Part shown: piece after piece, positions 26,792 to 35,863 of the stretch
Layout of the letters: every line of letters starts with the position of its first letter
Position numbering within the stretch: position 1 is the stretch's first letter
Source: Fibrobacter succinogenes
GTDB lineage: Bacteria; Fibrobacterota; Fibrobacteria; Fibrobacterales; Fibrobacteraceae
DNA: 64,000 nt
Reading direction: 5' to 3'
NCBI GenBank assembly: GCA_902776765.1
Contig: CACYRP010000027.1
Location: forward strand, 1-64,000
Notes under the pieces: model-generated
Told to the model about the DNA's origin: nothing
Seen by the model: only the letters and a program-made list of their open reading frames with translations
The model's database searches: none
Made by a program: the position numbers and the translations under genes

Positions 26792-28483
26792 TTAGCGGAA
26801 CACCACTCGTTTTGCAAGCAAGAGACTACCGTTCAAATCAAGTTGCACAAAGGCGGAACGATTCCACCCAGAAACATCGATGGACGCAGACGAGCCTTCG
26901 AACGTATGCGAACCGAGATTGTTCCCTAGAGCATCGTAAAAACGGAGCGTCTTTCTGCCCGACATGGGGACATCGACATTCAGCATTCCACGAGACACGT
27001 GAATTTTCGTTTGCGGCAAAGTAGTCTGCACAAGCGAAGTGGTGCCACTGCTTGAAGAAACTGAACTTGATGACGCGATTGAATTAGAGGATGTTTTCGA
27101 ATTTGACGACGAACTCGACTGCGGCACAGAACTCGAAGAGGCGATAACTTTTTCAGGGCACTTGTCCAACTTTTTGGATTTATTCACCGTAAAGCAAACG
27201 CGGTCATCACCGTCAAACACGAGATTGAAAATACCATCAATTTTCGCCTTGCCGTTTTTATTGACAAAGTCAAATTTTGCAAAAGATTCCTGATCTTTGC
27301 TAAGCACCGTGCGAACTTCAACACGCTGGTGGTTTTCATCCCCGTTCGGGTCATTGCTGAAAAAGGCACTATAGTCATAATCAATGTACCAAATCATGAC
27401 TCCGTTCTTGCCCTGTTTGCCGCTATAAGACGAGCTCCCGATTTTGGAATCAAAGCCCACCGCCGGGCGATATTCAATTAAAAAATATTCATCCGATTTA
27501 TTCGGGTTCGACACTGCATACGCCTGCATTCCCGAAAGATTTTTCAGTTCATAAACACTATCGGCATTTACAATTTCAGTCGGCTTGAGCCAACCCACCG
27601 CTTCGCGTTCAAACGCAGAAAATGTTGGCGGATACCCGCCATTCCCGTTGCGCAGCCCAAGCGCCATCACGTCATACGGCAAAGGACCAATAGTGGCATA
27701 GCCTCTGGAATCATTGCTATATGTATCCTGAAGTCCAATCACATGGCTAAACTCATGGACAAAGGTGCCAAGCATGTTGACATCTTTTGAGCTTGTCGAA
27801 GACTCCTTCCCTTCGGCCTTCTGCGATATAAACGCATAGTTATTAAACTTGTAGCCGTTTTTAGAATAAACTTGTTTCGCACTGTATTGAAGCTTATACT
27901 GATGGTTGAAAAAATCACTGCAATACGAAGTAGCCTTATCTCTTGAAAGCGGATGCAAAATGACAAACGGGATTTCTTTTTCGTACTTACTTGCGCGCGC
28001 CTTGAAATCGGATCGTTCAACAAGGATATCAATTGCAGGCAAAATAAATTCGCTATCGCTTTTGTAGCTGCTAAAATTTTTCGGAAGCGTTATGGGATAA
28101 ATATCGAAAGTCGGCTGGAATTGTCCACCAGAACTTTCGACAAAATAATCGTGCACGCTGCCATAATTGCTGTTATCCTTGAAGCCTTTTTCGTTGAACA
28201 TTCTGTACATGAATGCAGAATCCAAAGCCTTGTAATCCGTTGTCGATACAAGCATCACTGGAAAATAGCGTTCACCCGAAGAATACACTTCAGCGTCGTT
28301 GCCGGAACGTATTTTCGACATTCCGCTTGGAGTGCGCGCAGGGAGCATATCTTCGGAGTAAATAATTTTCTCCATCACAATGTTTTCTTCAGATGACAAC
28401 GTTTCCGCCCACGTCAAAGAAGCACAGGACACGCAAACCCCAAACAGGCTAACCCCAAATGTCGAATGTAAGAACCAACTCAT
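26792..28483 (-). CDS. Secreted M6-family metalloprotease with C-terminal sorting-like domain
   Basis: The start at 28483 (MSWFLHSTFGVSLFGVCVSC) is supported by a TATATT box ending 7 nt upstream and gives a signal peptide; a GTG 27 nt earlier would place coding sequence over that promoter. The zinc site is FVHEFSHVIGLQD at about residue 243, with HExxH, as in InhA-like M6 peptidases. A serine-rich linker (about residues 460-490) leads to a roughly 75-residue C-terminal domain (GRKTLRFYDALGNNLG, VQLDLNGSLLLAKRVVFR) that looks like the terminal secretion domains on Fibrobacter extracellular enzymes. It is likely exported to the cell surface or medium. Confidence 0.87.
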   Translation of the reverse strand: MSWFLHSTFGVSLFGVCVSCASLTWAETLSSEENIVMEKIIYSEDMLPARTPSGMSKIRSGNDAEVYSSGERYFPVMLVSTTDYKALDSAFMYRMFNEKGFKDNSNYGSVHDYFVESSGGQFQPTFDIYPITLPKNFSSYKSDSEFILPAIDILVERSDFKARASKYEKEIPFVILHPLSRDKATSYCSDFFNHQYKLQYSAKQVYSKNGYKFNNYAFISQKAEGKESSTSSKDVNMLGTFVHEFSHVIGLQDTYSNDSRGYATIGPLPYDVMALGLRNGNGGYPPTFSAFEREAVGWLKPTEIVNADSVYELKNLSGMQAYAVSNPNKSDEYFLIEYRPAVGFDSKIGSSSYSGKQGKNGVMIWYIDYDYSAFFSNDPNGDENHQRVEVRTVLSKDQESFAKFDFVNKNGKAKIDGIFNLVFDGDDRVCFTVNKSKKLDKCPEKVIASSSSVPQSSSSSNSKTSSNSIASSSSVSSSSGTTSLVQTTLPQTKIHVSRGMLNVDVPMSGRKTLRFYDALGNNLGSHTFEGSSASIDVSGWNRSAFVQLDLNGSLLLAKRVVFR

Positions 28484-28490
28484 GGTAATG

Positions 28491-28496
28491 AATATA
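28491..28496 (-). promoter_or_regulatory. -10 box of the M6 protease gene, leaderless type
   Basis: TATATT on the minus strand ends 7 nt before the ATG at 28483, and no Shine-Dalgarno sequence is present. Confidence 0.5.
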
Positions 28497-28553
28497 AATA
28501 ATAAAAACACAAAAAAGGAGAAGCCTCTAATACAAATGCAAACAAAACTGTAT

Positions 28554-28576
28554 GGATCCTCCTAACGGAGGATGAC
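28554..28576. repeat. Dispersed palindromic element GGATCCTCC...GGAGGATGAC
   Basis: The perfect 6-bp stem TCCTCC/GGAGGA with loop TAAC has the same GGATCC and ATGAC ends as other copies. It abuts the 40-bp tandem repeat. Confidence 0.6.
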
Positions 28577-28579
28577 TGG

Positions 28580-28700
28580 GCATGACATTTTTAAAAAAGG
28601 ATATGTTCGTTCGATGGTGGGCATGACATTTTGCAGAAGGATGCATTCGTTCGATGGCGAGCATGACATTTTCCAAAAGGATGCATTCGTTTGATGGTGA
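28580..28700. repeat. Three tandem copies of a 40-bp unit upstream of hisE
   Basis: Units at 28580-28620, 28621-28660 and 28661-28700 all begin GCATGACATTTT and contain GGAT(A/G)(T/C)(A/G)TTCGTT. They differ at a few positions and the first is 1 bp longer. The unit contains the ATGACA tail of the palindromic elements. There are no spacers, so it is not a CRISPR array. Confidence 0.8.
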
Positions 28701-28801
28701 GCGCGGCAAATCGACGATTTACCAGTATTTTCACAGAATGCGCCGGTACAAGCGATTCCTAAATTTCTATCTTTACCCGCGTAAAACTAAAGAGGTCAAA
28801 A

Positions 28802-29062
28802 ATGACGTTTGAAGAAATGTACGCTCTGGCTTGCCAGCGCAAAAAAGACATGCCGGAAGGCAAGGGCACCACGGAACTTTTCAAGAAGGGTCCGCATGGC
28901 ATCGGCAAGAAGCTCGTCGAAGAAGCCGCCGAAAGCTGGATGGCCGCCCGCTTTGAATCGCGCGATGCCCAGTGCCTCGAACTTTCTCAGGTGCTTTATT
29001 ACGTTGCCGTCATGATGGCAGAAAAAGGTCTCACCCTCGAAGAAGTGTACGCAAAACTATGA
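28802..29062 (+). CDS. hisE: Phosphoribosyl-ATP pyrophosphohydrolase (HisE)
   Basis: It performs the second step of histidine synthesis, converting PR-ATP to PR-AMP. The 86-residue protein is a compact all-alpha MazG-fold enzyme. The conserved regions are KKGPHGIGKKLVEEAAESWM (about residues 29-48, with the metal-binding EEAAE) and a late tyrosine-containing helix (SQVLYYVAVMMAEKGLTL). It overlaps hisG by 4 bp (ATGA), so the first two pathway steps are coupled. A GAGG site and TATCTT box (28768-28773) define the start. Confidence 0.9.
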   Translation: MTFEEMYALACQRKKDMPEGKGTTELFKKGPHGIGKKLVEEAAESWMAARFESRDAQCLELSQVLYYVAVMMAEKGLTLEEVYAKL

Positions 29063-29931
29063 TTAAGGTAGCTCTCCCCAACAAGGGCATGCTCTTTGAG
29101 CCCACGCAGGAACTCCTCAAGGCCTGCGGTTACAAGGCATCCAAGCCCTACAAGACTTTGACCCAGATCGATTCCAAGAACGGTATCGAATTCTTCTTCC
29201 TGCGCCCAAGCGACATCCCGATGTATGTGGGTCGCGGTATCATTGACGCAGGTATCACGGGTATTGATTTTAACGCCGAAGCCAAGAGCCCGGCCGTGAA
29301 AGTTTTGGACCTCCCCTTTGGAGCATCCAAGCTCTGCGCCGCAGTCCCGAACGAGAGCCCGATCCAGAGCCTCGCCGACTTGAAGGACGCAACGATTGCT
29401 ACAAGCTTCCCGAATATCGTGGAAAGCTATTACAAGAAGCCGATGGATTTCGTGGTGCTCGAAGGCGCTGTCGAAATTTCGGTAAGCCTTGGTGTCGCAA
29501 ACGCCATCGTGGACGTGGTCGAAACAGGTACGACCTTAAAGCAGGCTGGGCTGCGCATTATTGGCGAACCGCTCTTCCGCTCTAACGCCGCCATTTTCTG
29601 CAACCCGCAGAAGACCGAACTCGAAGAAGTCAACACGCTCATCCGTCGCATCCAGGGCAAGCTCGTCGCCCAGACGTACATGATGATCGAGTACGACTGC
29701 CCCTCCGAACTCCTCTCGAAGGCTTGCGAAATGACTCCGGGTCTCGATGCCCCGACCGTCACAAAGCTCCACGGCCGCGAATGGTATTCCGTGAAGGCCA
29801 TGGTGCCCCGCGAAGAAGCCAACGCCATCATGGACAAGCTCTGGGACGCAGGCGCAAGGAGCATCCTCCTGTTCGGCATCGAAAGCGCACAGGTTATAGG
29901 GATAAAAATCACGCGCAAAGCGCATCTATAA
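29059..29931 (+). CDS. hisG: ATP phosphoribosyltransferase, long form (HisG)
   Basis: It catalyses the committed step of histidine synthesis (ATP + PRPP to PR-ATP). The start MIKVALPNKGMLFEPTQELL at 29059 overlaps the hisE stop. The 290-residue length is the long form: a periplasmic-binding-protein-like catalytic part (GRGIIDAGITGIDFNAE; the PRPP loop IVDVVETGTTLKQAGL) and a C-terminal ACT-like regulatory domain from about residue 215 (APTVTKLHGREWYSVKAMVP) that gives histidine feedback inhibition. No hisZ is therefore needed. Confidence 0.95.
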   Translation: MIKVALPNKGMLFEPTQELLKACGYKASKPYKTLTQIDSKNGIEFFFLRPSDIPMYVGRGIIDAGITGIDFNAEAKSPAVKVLDLPFGASKLCAAVPNESPIQSLADLKDATIATSFPNIVESYYKKPMDFVVLEGAVEISVSLGVANAIVDVVETGTTLKQAGLRIIGEPLFRSNAAIFCNPQKTELEEVNTLIRRIQGKLVAQTYMMIEYDCPSELLSKACEMTPGLDAPTVTKLHGREWYSVKAMVPREEANAIMDKLWDAGARSILLFGIESAQVIGIKITRKAHL

Positions 29932-29991
29932 CAATGGCGTAGCCACAAATAAATTCCTAAAACCTAACACCTATTACCTAAGACCTAAACC

Positions 29992-30903
29992 ATGCATTCA
30001 CTCGCTTACTTGGCACGTCAACCGATTCTAGACCGCGATGGAAATATCTTCGCGTATGAATTGCTATTCCGAGACTCGCCAAATAGCGTTACCGCCATCA
30101 TTGCAAGCGATGTGCAGGCTACCGCTCAGGTGCTAGAGAACGTCCTCAACAGTATCGGGCTTGAGCGTCTTGTCGGGGGCAAAAAGGCATTTGTCAATTG
30201 CAGCCGCGAGATGCTTTTGGACAACTTGTTTGGACTTTTAGATCCCAACAATTTCGTCCTTGAAATTCTCGAAGATGTTACCGTCGATAGAGCGCTTATC
30301 CGAGCCATTGAACGGCATAAGTCCCGCGGTTTTGAACTTGCGCTAGACGACTTTATCATGAGCGACGAGTTCATAAAGCGCTTCGAGCCATTATTCAAGC
30401 ACGTTTCGTACGTCAAAATGGACTTGGTCGATAACACGCCCGAAGCGATGGAAAAAGCAGCCAAGTTCTTCAAAGAAAAAAACATCAAGATCCTCGCCGA
30501 AAAAGTCGAAGACGAAGAAACATTCAAGCACTGCAAAGATGCAGGCTACGAGTACTTCCAAGGATTTTTCTTTGCAAAGCCGGAACTTGTAACGGGGCAA
30601 AAGATAGACGCGACTTCGGCCGCCATACTCAAAATCATTCAACTGCTGCGCACGCGACCGACTCTCGAAAGACTCTGCGATGAACTCGACAAGCAGCCGG
30701 ACATTGCAGCGAACCTCATGCAATTCGTGAATTCTGATGTGCGGGACAAACCCGCTATCGAAACGGTCAAAGGCGCCATCGTCTGGGTGGGCATGAAGAA
30801 AATCCAGGAGTGGCTAAAGCTCATGCTTTACGCCCGCATCGGAACGATTTTTGAACTGAAACTGAACAGCACGCAACGATACGTAAGCATCGACGATGCA
30901 TAA
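29992..30903 (+). CDS. EAL-HDOD signalling protein with shortened HDOD domain
   Basis: The 303-residue protein has a YuxH-type EAL-like domain (about residues 1-200) starting YLARQPILDRDGNIFAYELL. The EAL signature is replaced by ELLFRDS and the catalytic metal ligands are largely missing, so it should not hydrolyse c-di-GMP. The HDOD part (about 205-303: IIQLLRTRPTLERLCDELD, GAIVWVGMKKIQEWLKLML) is only about 100 residues, roughly half the normal size, and ends 10 nt before recR. The family takes part in signalling or motility control. No start-site ribosome binding site is obvious. Confidence 0.82.
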   Translation: MHSLAYLARQPILDRDGNIFAYELLFRDSPNSVTAIIASDVQATAQVLENVLNSIGLERLVGGKKAFVNCSREMLLDNLFGLLDPNNFVLEILEDVTVDRALIRAIERHKSRGFELALDDFIMSDEFIKRFEPLFKHVSYVKMDLVDNTPEAMEKAAKFFKEKNIKILAEKVEDEETFKHCKDAGYEYFQGFFFAKPELVTGQKIDATSAAILKIIQLLRTRPTLERLCDELDKQPDIAANLMQFVNSDVRDKPAIETVKGAIVWVGMKKIQEWLKLMLYARIGTIFELKLNSTQRYVSIDDA

Positions 30904-30913
30904 GCACTAGCAT

Positions 30914-31506
30914 ATGAACGTTGAACCGCAAAGTCTGGAAAATTTGATTTCCGAATTCGCCTCTCTCCCGGGAATCGGCTTAAAGACGGCTCGCCGCCTT
31001 GCCTACCATATGCTCTCGCGCCGCAAGAGCGATGTAGAACGCTTTGCCAACAGTTTGATGCAGGCCGCCGAAAAAGTCCACCCGTGCCCGCGTTGCCACG
31101 CCTTTACCGACGAAGAAATCTGCCCAACATGCAGGGCCCGCGAAGGCGCCAAGTCCATTTGCGTTGTCGAAAAAAATTCAGACATTTTACCTTTTGAACG
31201 TTCGTCCGTCCACAAGGGTCTTTACTTTGTCCTTGGCGGTGTAATTTCCCCGCTCGACGGCATTGGCCCCGAAGCACTCCACCTGCCGCAACTCGTAGAA
31301 CGCATCAAGCAAGAAAATATCGAAGAACTCGTCCTAGCCTTGGGCTCTAGCCCCGAAGCCGACAGTACAGCTCTCATGATAGACCGCATGCTAGACGGCG
31401 TCAACGTCAAGCGCACCCGCCTTGCCCGCGGAATCCCGATGGGCAGCGATCTGGAATTCATCGACGAAGTCACCATGCTTCGCGCATTCGAAGGGAGAGT
31501 TTCCTT

Positions 31507-31510
<4 letters not shown>
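30914..31510 (+). CDS. recR: Recombination protein RecR
   Basis: This 198-residue DNA repair protein acts with RecF and RecO at gaps. It contains a helix-hairpin-helix (LPGIGLKTARRLAYHML, about 16-32), a C4 zinc finger (CPRC...CPTC, about 57-75) and a Toprim domain (SICVVEKNSDIL..., LALGSSPEADSTALMID). Length and motifs are canonical. Its last codons overlap engB by 4 bp. Confidence 0.96.
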
Positions 31511-32134
<624 letters not shown>

Positions 32135-32154
<20 letters not shown>

Positions 32155-33013
32155 AAACTGGCAAAAGATGACTCCCATCGGGCGTTTGTTTCACACGCTC
32201 GGGATTTTCATCTTGAAAAGGAGAATAGGGCAACTGATAGCCTTGTTCTTCCGCACCGTTGCATCTCTTTTCGACAAAAGCCACAACTTCAAGAGCGACT
32301 CCCGCAATATCATTTTGCAGACTTTCTTTACGGGTGTCGAAATTATTATTCCGCTATTCATTGTCGCCACGTTGTTCGGAACAGTCGTCATCATCGAAGT
32401 GCTTTCGCTCATGGGCAAAATGGGCTTCTCGGATATCGTGGGCAACCTCATGGTCGTGGTCATCATCCGCGAATTAAGCCCGATTCTCACAGCGTTTCTC
32501 ATCGCCGGCCGTTCAGGTTCTTCGCTCACGACCTACATCGGTAGCATGGTTATTGATTCCGAAGTGGACGCACTCGCCACCATGGGCATCAACCCCATCC
32601 GTTACTTGGTCATGCCCAGCGTTATCGGCGGCACAATCGCAACGATTATTTCGAACATCATCTTTAGTGCAAGCGCAATCGGAGCTGGCTTCCTCGTCAC
32701 GAAGGGAATCATATTTATCACAGGTAACGCGCCCAACTTGCAAATCACCTGGAATTACCTTTCCACCGAAATCATCAAGGCGCTTACCATTCCCGACTTT
32801 GTCTTTGCAATTGTAAAACCGTTTGTCTTTGGCATTATCATCACCATCAACGCATGCTACCAGGCGCTGAACATCAAACGCGATATCCGCCTCGTGCCCA
32901 AAGCGACATCGCGTTCGGTCATTACTTCTTTCCTCTATATCGTTTTTGCTGACGTTGTGCTCTCGTTGTTCTACTTTATCAGCTACATGCAAAACCTTTC
33001 AACGATTATCTAA
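32135..33013 (+). CDS. MlaE-family ABC transporter permease
   Basis: The 292-residue membrane protein has about six hydrophobic segments and the MlaE core: IELLSLMGK-like region (VIIEVLSLMGKMGFSDIVGN), RELSPILTAFLIAGRSGSSL and EVDALATMGINPIRYLVMP. The family moves phospholipids or hydrophobic substrates between membranes. The partner ATPase follows 3 nt later, but no MlaD/MCE protein gene follows; pyrC does. The start may be 32135 or 32168, as neither has a clear ribosome binding site. Confidence 0.9.
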
Positions 33014-33016
33014 GAT

Positions 33017-33841
33017 ATGCTAGACGAAGCCCTCAGACTTGAAGATATATACCTTTCGACAAGTGAACTATCGGGAACTCTTTTCTCGATACCGAGAGCC
33101 GTGAGCTATTTTGAAAATATCAGGTCGAGCGAAAGTAACGAAGACTACCAACTCATCGCAGGCGCCAACCTTTCATTAAAACTTGGCGAAACCATTTGTA
33201 TTGGCGGGCCATCTGGTAAAGGCAAGAGCGCTATTCTCCGCATGATTGCAGGGCTTGCACGCCCCCTCAAAGGGCACATCTATTATTTTGGCGAATACAT
33301 TCCAGCAGAACGGCTCGATGCACTTGAAGTTGCTAAACGCCAAGTCGGTTTTGTCCTCCAGAACGCGGCACTCATCTCGAACTTGAGAGTTGTAGACAAC
33401 ATCGCTCTTCCGCTTCGCTACCACAAAATGGGCACGGACGAAGAAATCACGAAAAAAGTCAACATGGCTATGGACTTGATGCGCGTCCGCAATTTCGCAA
33501 ACATGTTCCCGCACGAACTGAGCGTGGGCATGCAAAAGCGTGTGGCCATCGCTAGGTCGTGGGCCATGGACCCGAAACTTTTGCTCATGGACGAACCAAC
33601 CGCAGGCCTCGATAATTACAACCGCCGTAACTTGCTGCCGTTGATTGACAACATGCGAACCATGTTCAAGACGACCATCATCATCGTCACGCACGACCTC
33701 ATGATTGCAAAAGAACTGGACTGCAACCTCGTATTTTTGCACAAGAAAAAATTTACCGAACCGCATTCTTTTGATTACTGGCTCCACTCGGATAGCGAAA
33801 TTTCGAAGGACCAGTTCCGCGATCTACAATCCAACGAATAA
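33017..33841 (+). CDS. ABC transporter ATP-binding protein, MlaF-like
   Basis: The 274-residue ATPase pairs with the preceding MlaE-type permease. Walker A is GGPSGKGKSAIL, the Q-loop FVLQNAALISNL, Walker B LLLMDEPTAGLD and the H-loop IVTHD. The signature is LSVGMQKRVAIAR instead of LSGGQ, a change also seen in MlaF-type proteins. A 55-residue N-terminal extension (to about LIAGANLSLKLGE) precedes the core. Confidence 0.9.
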   Translation: MLDEALRLEDIYLSTSELSGTLFSIPRAVSYFENIRSSESNEDYQLIAGANLSLKLGETICIGGPSGKGKSAILRMIAGLARPLKGHIYYFGEYIPAERLDALEVAKRQVGFVLQNAALISNLRVVDNIALPLRYHKMGTDEEITKKVNMAMDLMRVRNFANMFPHELSVGMQKRVAIARSWAMDPKLLLMDEPTAGLDNYNRRNLLPLIDNMRTMFKTTIIIVTHDLMIAKELDCNLVFLHKKKFTEPHSFDYWLHSDSEISKDQFRDLQSNE

Positions 33842-33898
33842 TTCAGATTTCTGAATTTACAGCATAATTTAGAATTGACATCTTTTTAGAGAACCAAA

Positions 33899-34942
33899 AT
33901 GAACACTCCCAATTCCGAACTCCGAATTCCGAACTCCGAATTAACACTCCCTTTACCAGATGATTTTCATGCGCATTTGCGTCAGGGCGAACTCATGCTC
34001 GGTTATGTCCGCGATCTCGTGAGCCAGTTTGGCCGCGCCATCATCATGCCAAACACTGTCCCTGCCATGACAAGCGCAGCCGCAATTGCCGATTACAAAA
34101 AGCAGATTCTCGAAGCTGCCGCTCCTGTGCGCCCCGATTTTGAACCGCTCATGACATTCAAGCTGAACCCGAATTACACGGAACAAGACTTGAAGGACAT
34201 GATGGCTGTAGGCGTTGTCGCCGGCAAGTATTACCCCGCAGGCGTCACCACCAACAGTGCCGACGGCATCAGCGATTTCGAAGCCGTATTCCCCGTTATC
34301 GCGATGATGGAAAAGCTCGGCCTTGTGCTGTGCGTCCACGGCGAAGAACCGGGCGAATTTTGCCTGGACCGCGAACCCGCATTTATCAAGCGAGTGGAAA
34401 CACTTGCCGAAAAGTTCCCGAAACTCCGCATTGTCTTTGAGCACCTGAGCAGCGCTAAATCCGTCGAAGCGGTAAAACGCCTCCCTGCAAACGTTGCCGC
34501 CACATTCACAGTGCACCACCTGATGATGACTCTCGACGATATCGTTGGCGATGCGCTCCGCCCGCACCATTTCTGCAAGCCGCTCCCCAAGCGCCCCGAA
34601 GACCGCAAAGCCATCCGCGAAGCTGCCTTCAGCGGAAACCCGAAGTTCTTCCTCGGTACCGATTCCGCACCCCACCAGCAAGGCAAAAAGGAATGCCCAT
34701 GCGGAGCCGCCGGCGTTTACAGCGCTCCCGTCGCCATCCCGCTTCTGGTGCAGGAATTTGATCGTGCAGGCGCACTCGACAAGCTCCCCAACTTCATCGC
34801 TGGATTCGGTGCCGACTTTTACGGTTTACCGCGCACAACAAAGCAAATCAAGGTTGTCAAGGAATCGTGGACCGTGCCCGCCATCGTGAACGGAGTCGTT
34901 CCGCTCGCTGCCGGGCAAACGCTCGAATGGAAGCTGAAATAA
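33899..34942 (+). CDS. pyrC: Dihydroorotase, type II (PyrC)
   Basis: It closes carbamoyl aspartate to dihydroorotate in pyrimidine synthesis. Zinc-binding DDFHAHLRQGEL (about residues 21-32), the carbamylated lysine in VVAGKYYPAGVTTNS, histidines in VLCVHGEE and IVFEHLSS, and the catalytic aspartate in LGTDSAPH are all present. The 347-residue length matches PyrC of the E. coli class. The first about 16 residues (NSELRIPNSEL) are coded by a tandem repeat of CCGAATTCCGAACT-like DNA, so either the start lies later or a boundary repeat has been captured. Confidence 0.94.
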   Translation: MNTPNSELRIPNSELTLPLPDDFHAHLRQGELMLGYVRDLVSQFGRAIIMPNTVPAMTSAAAIADYKKQILEAAAPVRPDFEPLMTFKLNPNYTEQDLKDMMAVGVVAGKYYPAGVTTNSADGISDFEAVFPVIAMMEKLGLVLCVHGEEPGEFCLDREPAFIKRVETLAEKFPKLRIVFEHLSSAKSVEAVKRLPANVAATFTVHHLMMTLDDIVGDALRPHHFCKPLPKRPEDRKAIREAAFSGNPKFFLGTDSAPHQQGKKECPCGAAGVYSAPVAIPLLVQEFDRAGALDKLPNFIAGFGADFYGLPRTTKQIKVVKESWTVPAIVNGVVPLAAGQTLEWKLK

Positions 34943-34979
34943 CGCTTTTTTCGTTAAAAAAAGCCATTTTTTATACAAA

Positions 34980-35008
34980 AATTCGCCGTAAAAGGCGAAT
35001 TTTTTTTA
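34980..35008 (+). terminator. Terminator of pyrC
   Basis: An 8-bp stem AATTCGCC/GGCGAATT with a 6-nt loop is followed by eight T. Confidence 0.92.
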
Positions 35009-35047
35009 TACATATAAAAAAATTTTTCCTTATTTACTTTTTTTACT

Positions 35048-35053
35048 TATATT
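35048..35053 (+). promoter_or_regulatory. -10 box of the OmpA-like lipoprotein gene
   Basis: TATATT lies 52 nt before the ATG in a very AT-rich tract, with a GGAGG ribosome binding site at 35092-35096. Confidence 0.45.
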
Positions 35054-35104
35054 AGAAAAGCTAATCCAAAGGAATCATACCATATTTCAATCGGAGGTTT
35101 CATA

Positions 35105-35719
35105 ATGAATTTGGTAAAAACAATTGGTCGTTTTCTTCCGGTAGCCCTTTCTCTCGCAGTACTTGTAGCCTGCGGCGATAAAAAAACTGAAAAGCCCGCT
35201 CCAGTAAAGCAGCCAGAACCGGTAAAGGTCGAAGCTCCGGCACCGGAACCAGAACAGCCGGCACCGTTTGACTTCTCCAAGTTTGCCGCCATCAAGAACA
35301 ACTCTCAGGTATTCTTGACCACCCGTGGCGAAGTAGCTGCATTCCTTAACGACGCTTTTGCCAAGGTTGAAAAAGGTCAGGCCTCTGCAATTGAATTCCC
35401 GAACGTAAGCAGCCTCTTTGAACTTGCCAGCGCAGAACTCAGCAGCGAAGGCCGCGCCATCATCGCTGAACTTGCACCGAAGTTCGCACAGACCAACATG
35501 GAAGCAACAATTCTCGTCGAAGGCTATACCTGCGACCTCGGTGGAGTTGCTTACAACGATGAACTTTCTCAGCGCCGCGCCGAAACCGTCAAGGCTGAAA
35601 TCGCCAAGTACATTCCGGCTTCCAAGATTACCGCTAAGTGGTATGGCAAGCGCATGTTCAAGAAGTTCAAGTACGGCACCAGAGAAGAATACCGCCGCGT
35701 GAACATCCGCATCCAGTAA
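35105..35719 (+). CDS. OmpA-family lipoprotein
   Basis: The 204-residue protein has a lipoprotein signal with the lipobox LVAC (cysteine at residue 24), a Pro/Glu-rich spacer (about 30-60) and an OmpA/Pal-type peptidoglycan-binding domain (about 100-204). The binding motif appears as YNDELSQRRAETVKAEI with RRVNIRIQ at the end. It should tie the outer membrane to peptidoglycan. Promoter, ribosome binding site and terminator are all strong, suggesting high expression. Confidence 0.9.
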   Translation: MNLVKTIGRFLPVALSLAVLVACGDKKTEKPAPVKQPEPVKVEAPAPEPEQPAPFDFSKFAAIKNNSQVFLTTRGEVAAFLNDAFAKVEKGQASAIEFPNVSSLFELASAELSSEGRAIIAELAPKFAQTNMEATILVEGYTCDLGGVAYNDELSQRRAETVKAEIAKYIPASKITAKWYGKRMFKKFKYGTREEYRRVNIRIQ

Positions 35720-35746
35720 TTCTTCTTTACGGATAAACGTTACAGA

Positions 35747-35775
35747 AAAGGTCCCGCTCGATGGCGGGACTTTTT
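35747..35775 (+). terminator. Terminator of the OmpA-like gene
   Basis: The 7-bp stem GTCCCGC/GCGGGAC (35751-35757 with 35764-35770) is followed by five T and preceded by AAAAG. Confidence 0.9.
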
Positions 35776-35863
35776 CGTTATAAACTTCTGAGATAAATAA
35801 GGCGCGTGAACAAGACGCAGCACAGGCGCGCGAGAAGCCACGCTGGAGAATGCCGCAAAAGTA

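Noticed and set aside
28580-28700. Possible CRISPR array or coding repeat
   Set aside because: The 40-bp units are contiguous without spacers, and the minus-strand frame across them has no start signal.
28972-29931. Longer HisG starting inside hisE
   Set aside because: The extra 29 residues (Arg/His-rich) lie wholly in the hisE frame shadow, and the ATGA overlap gives the standard HisG N-terminus.
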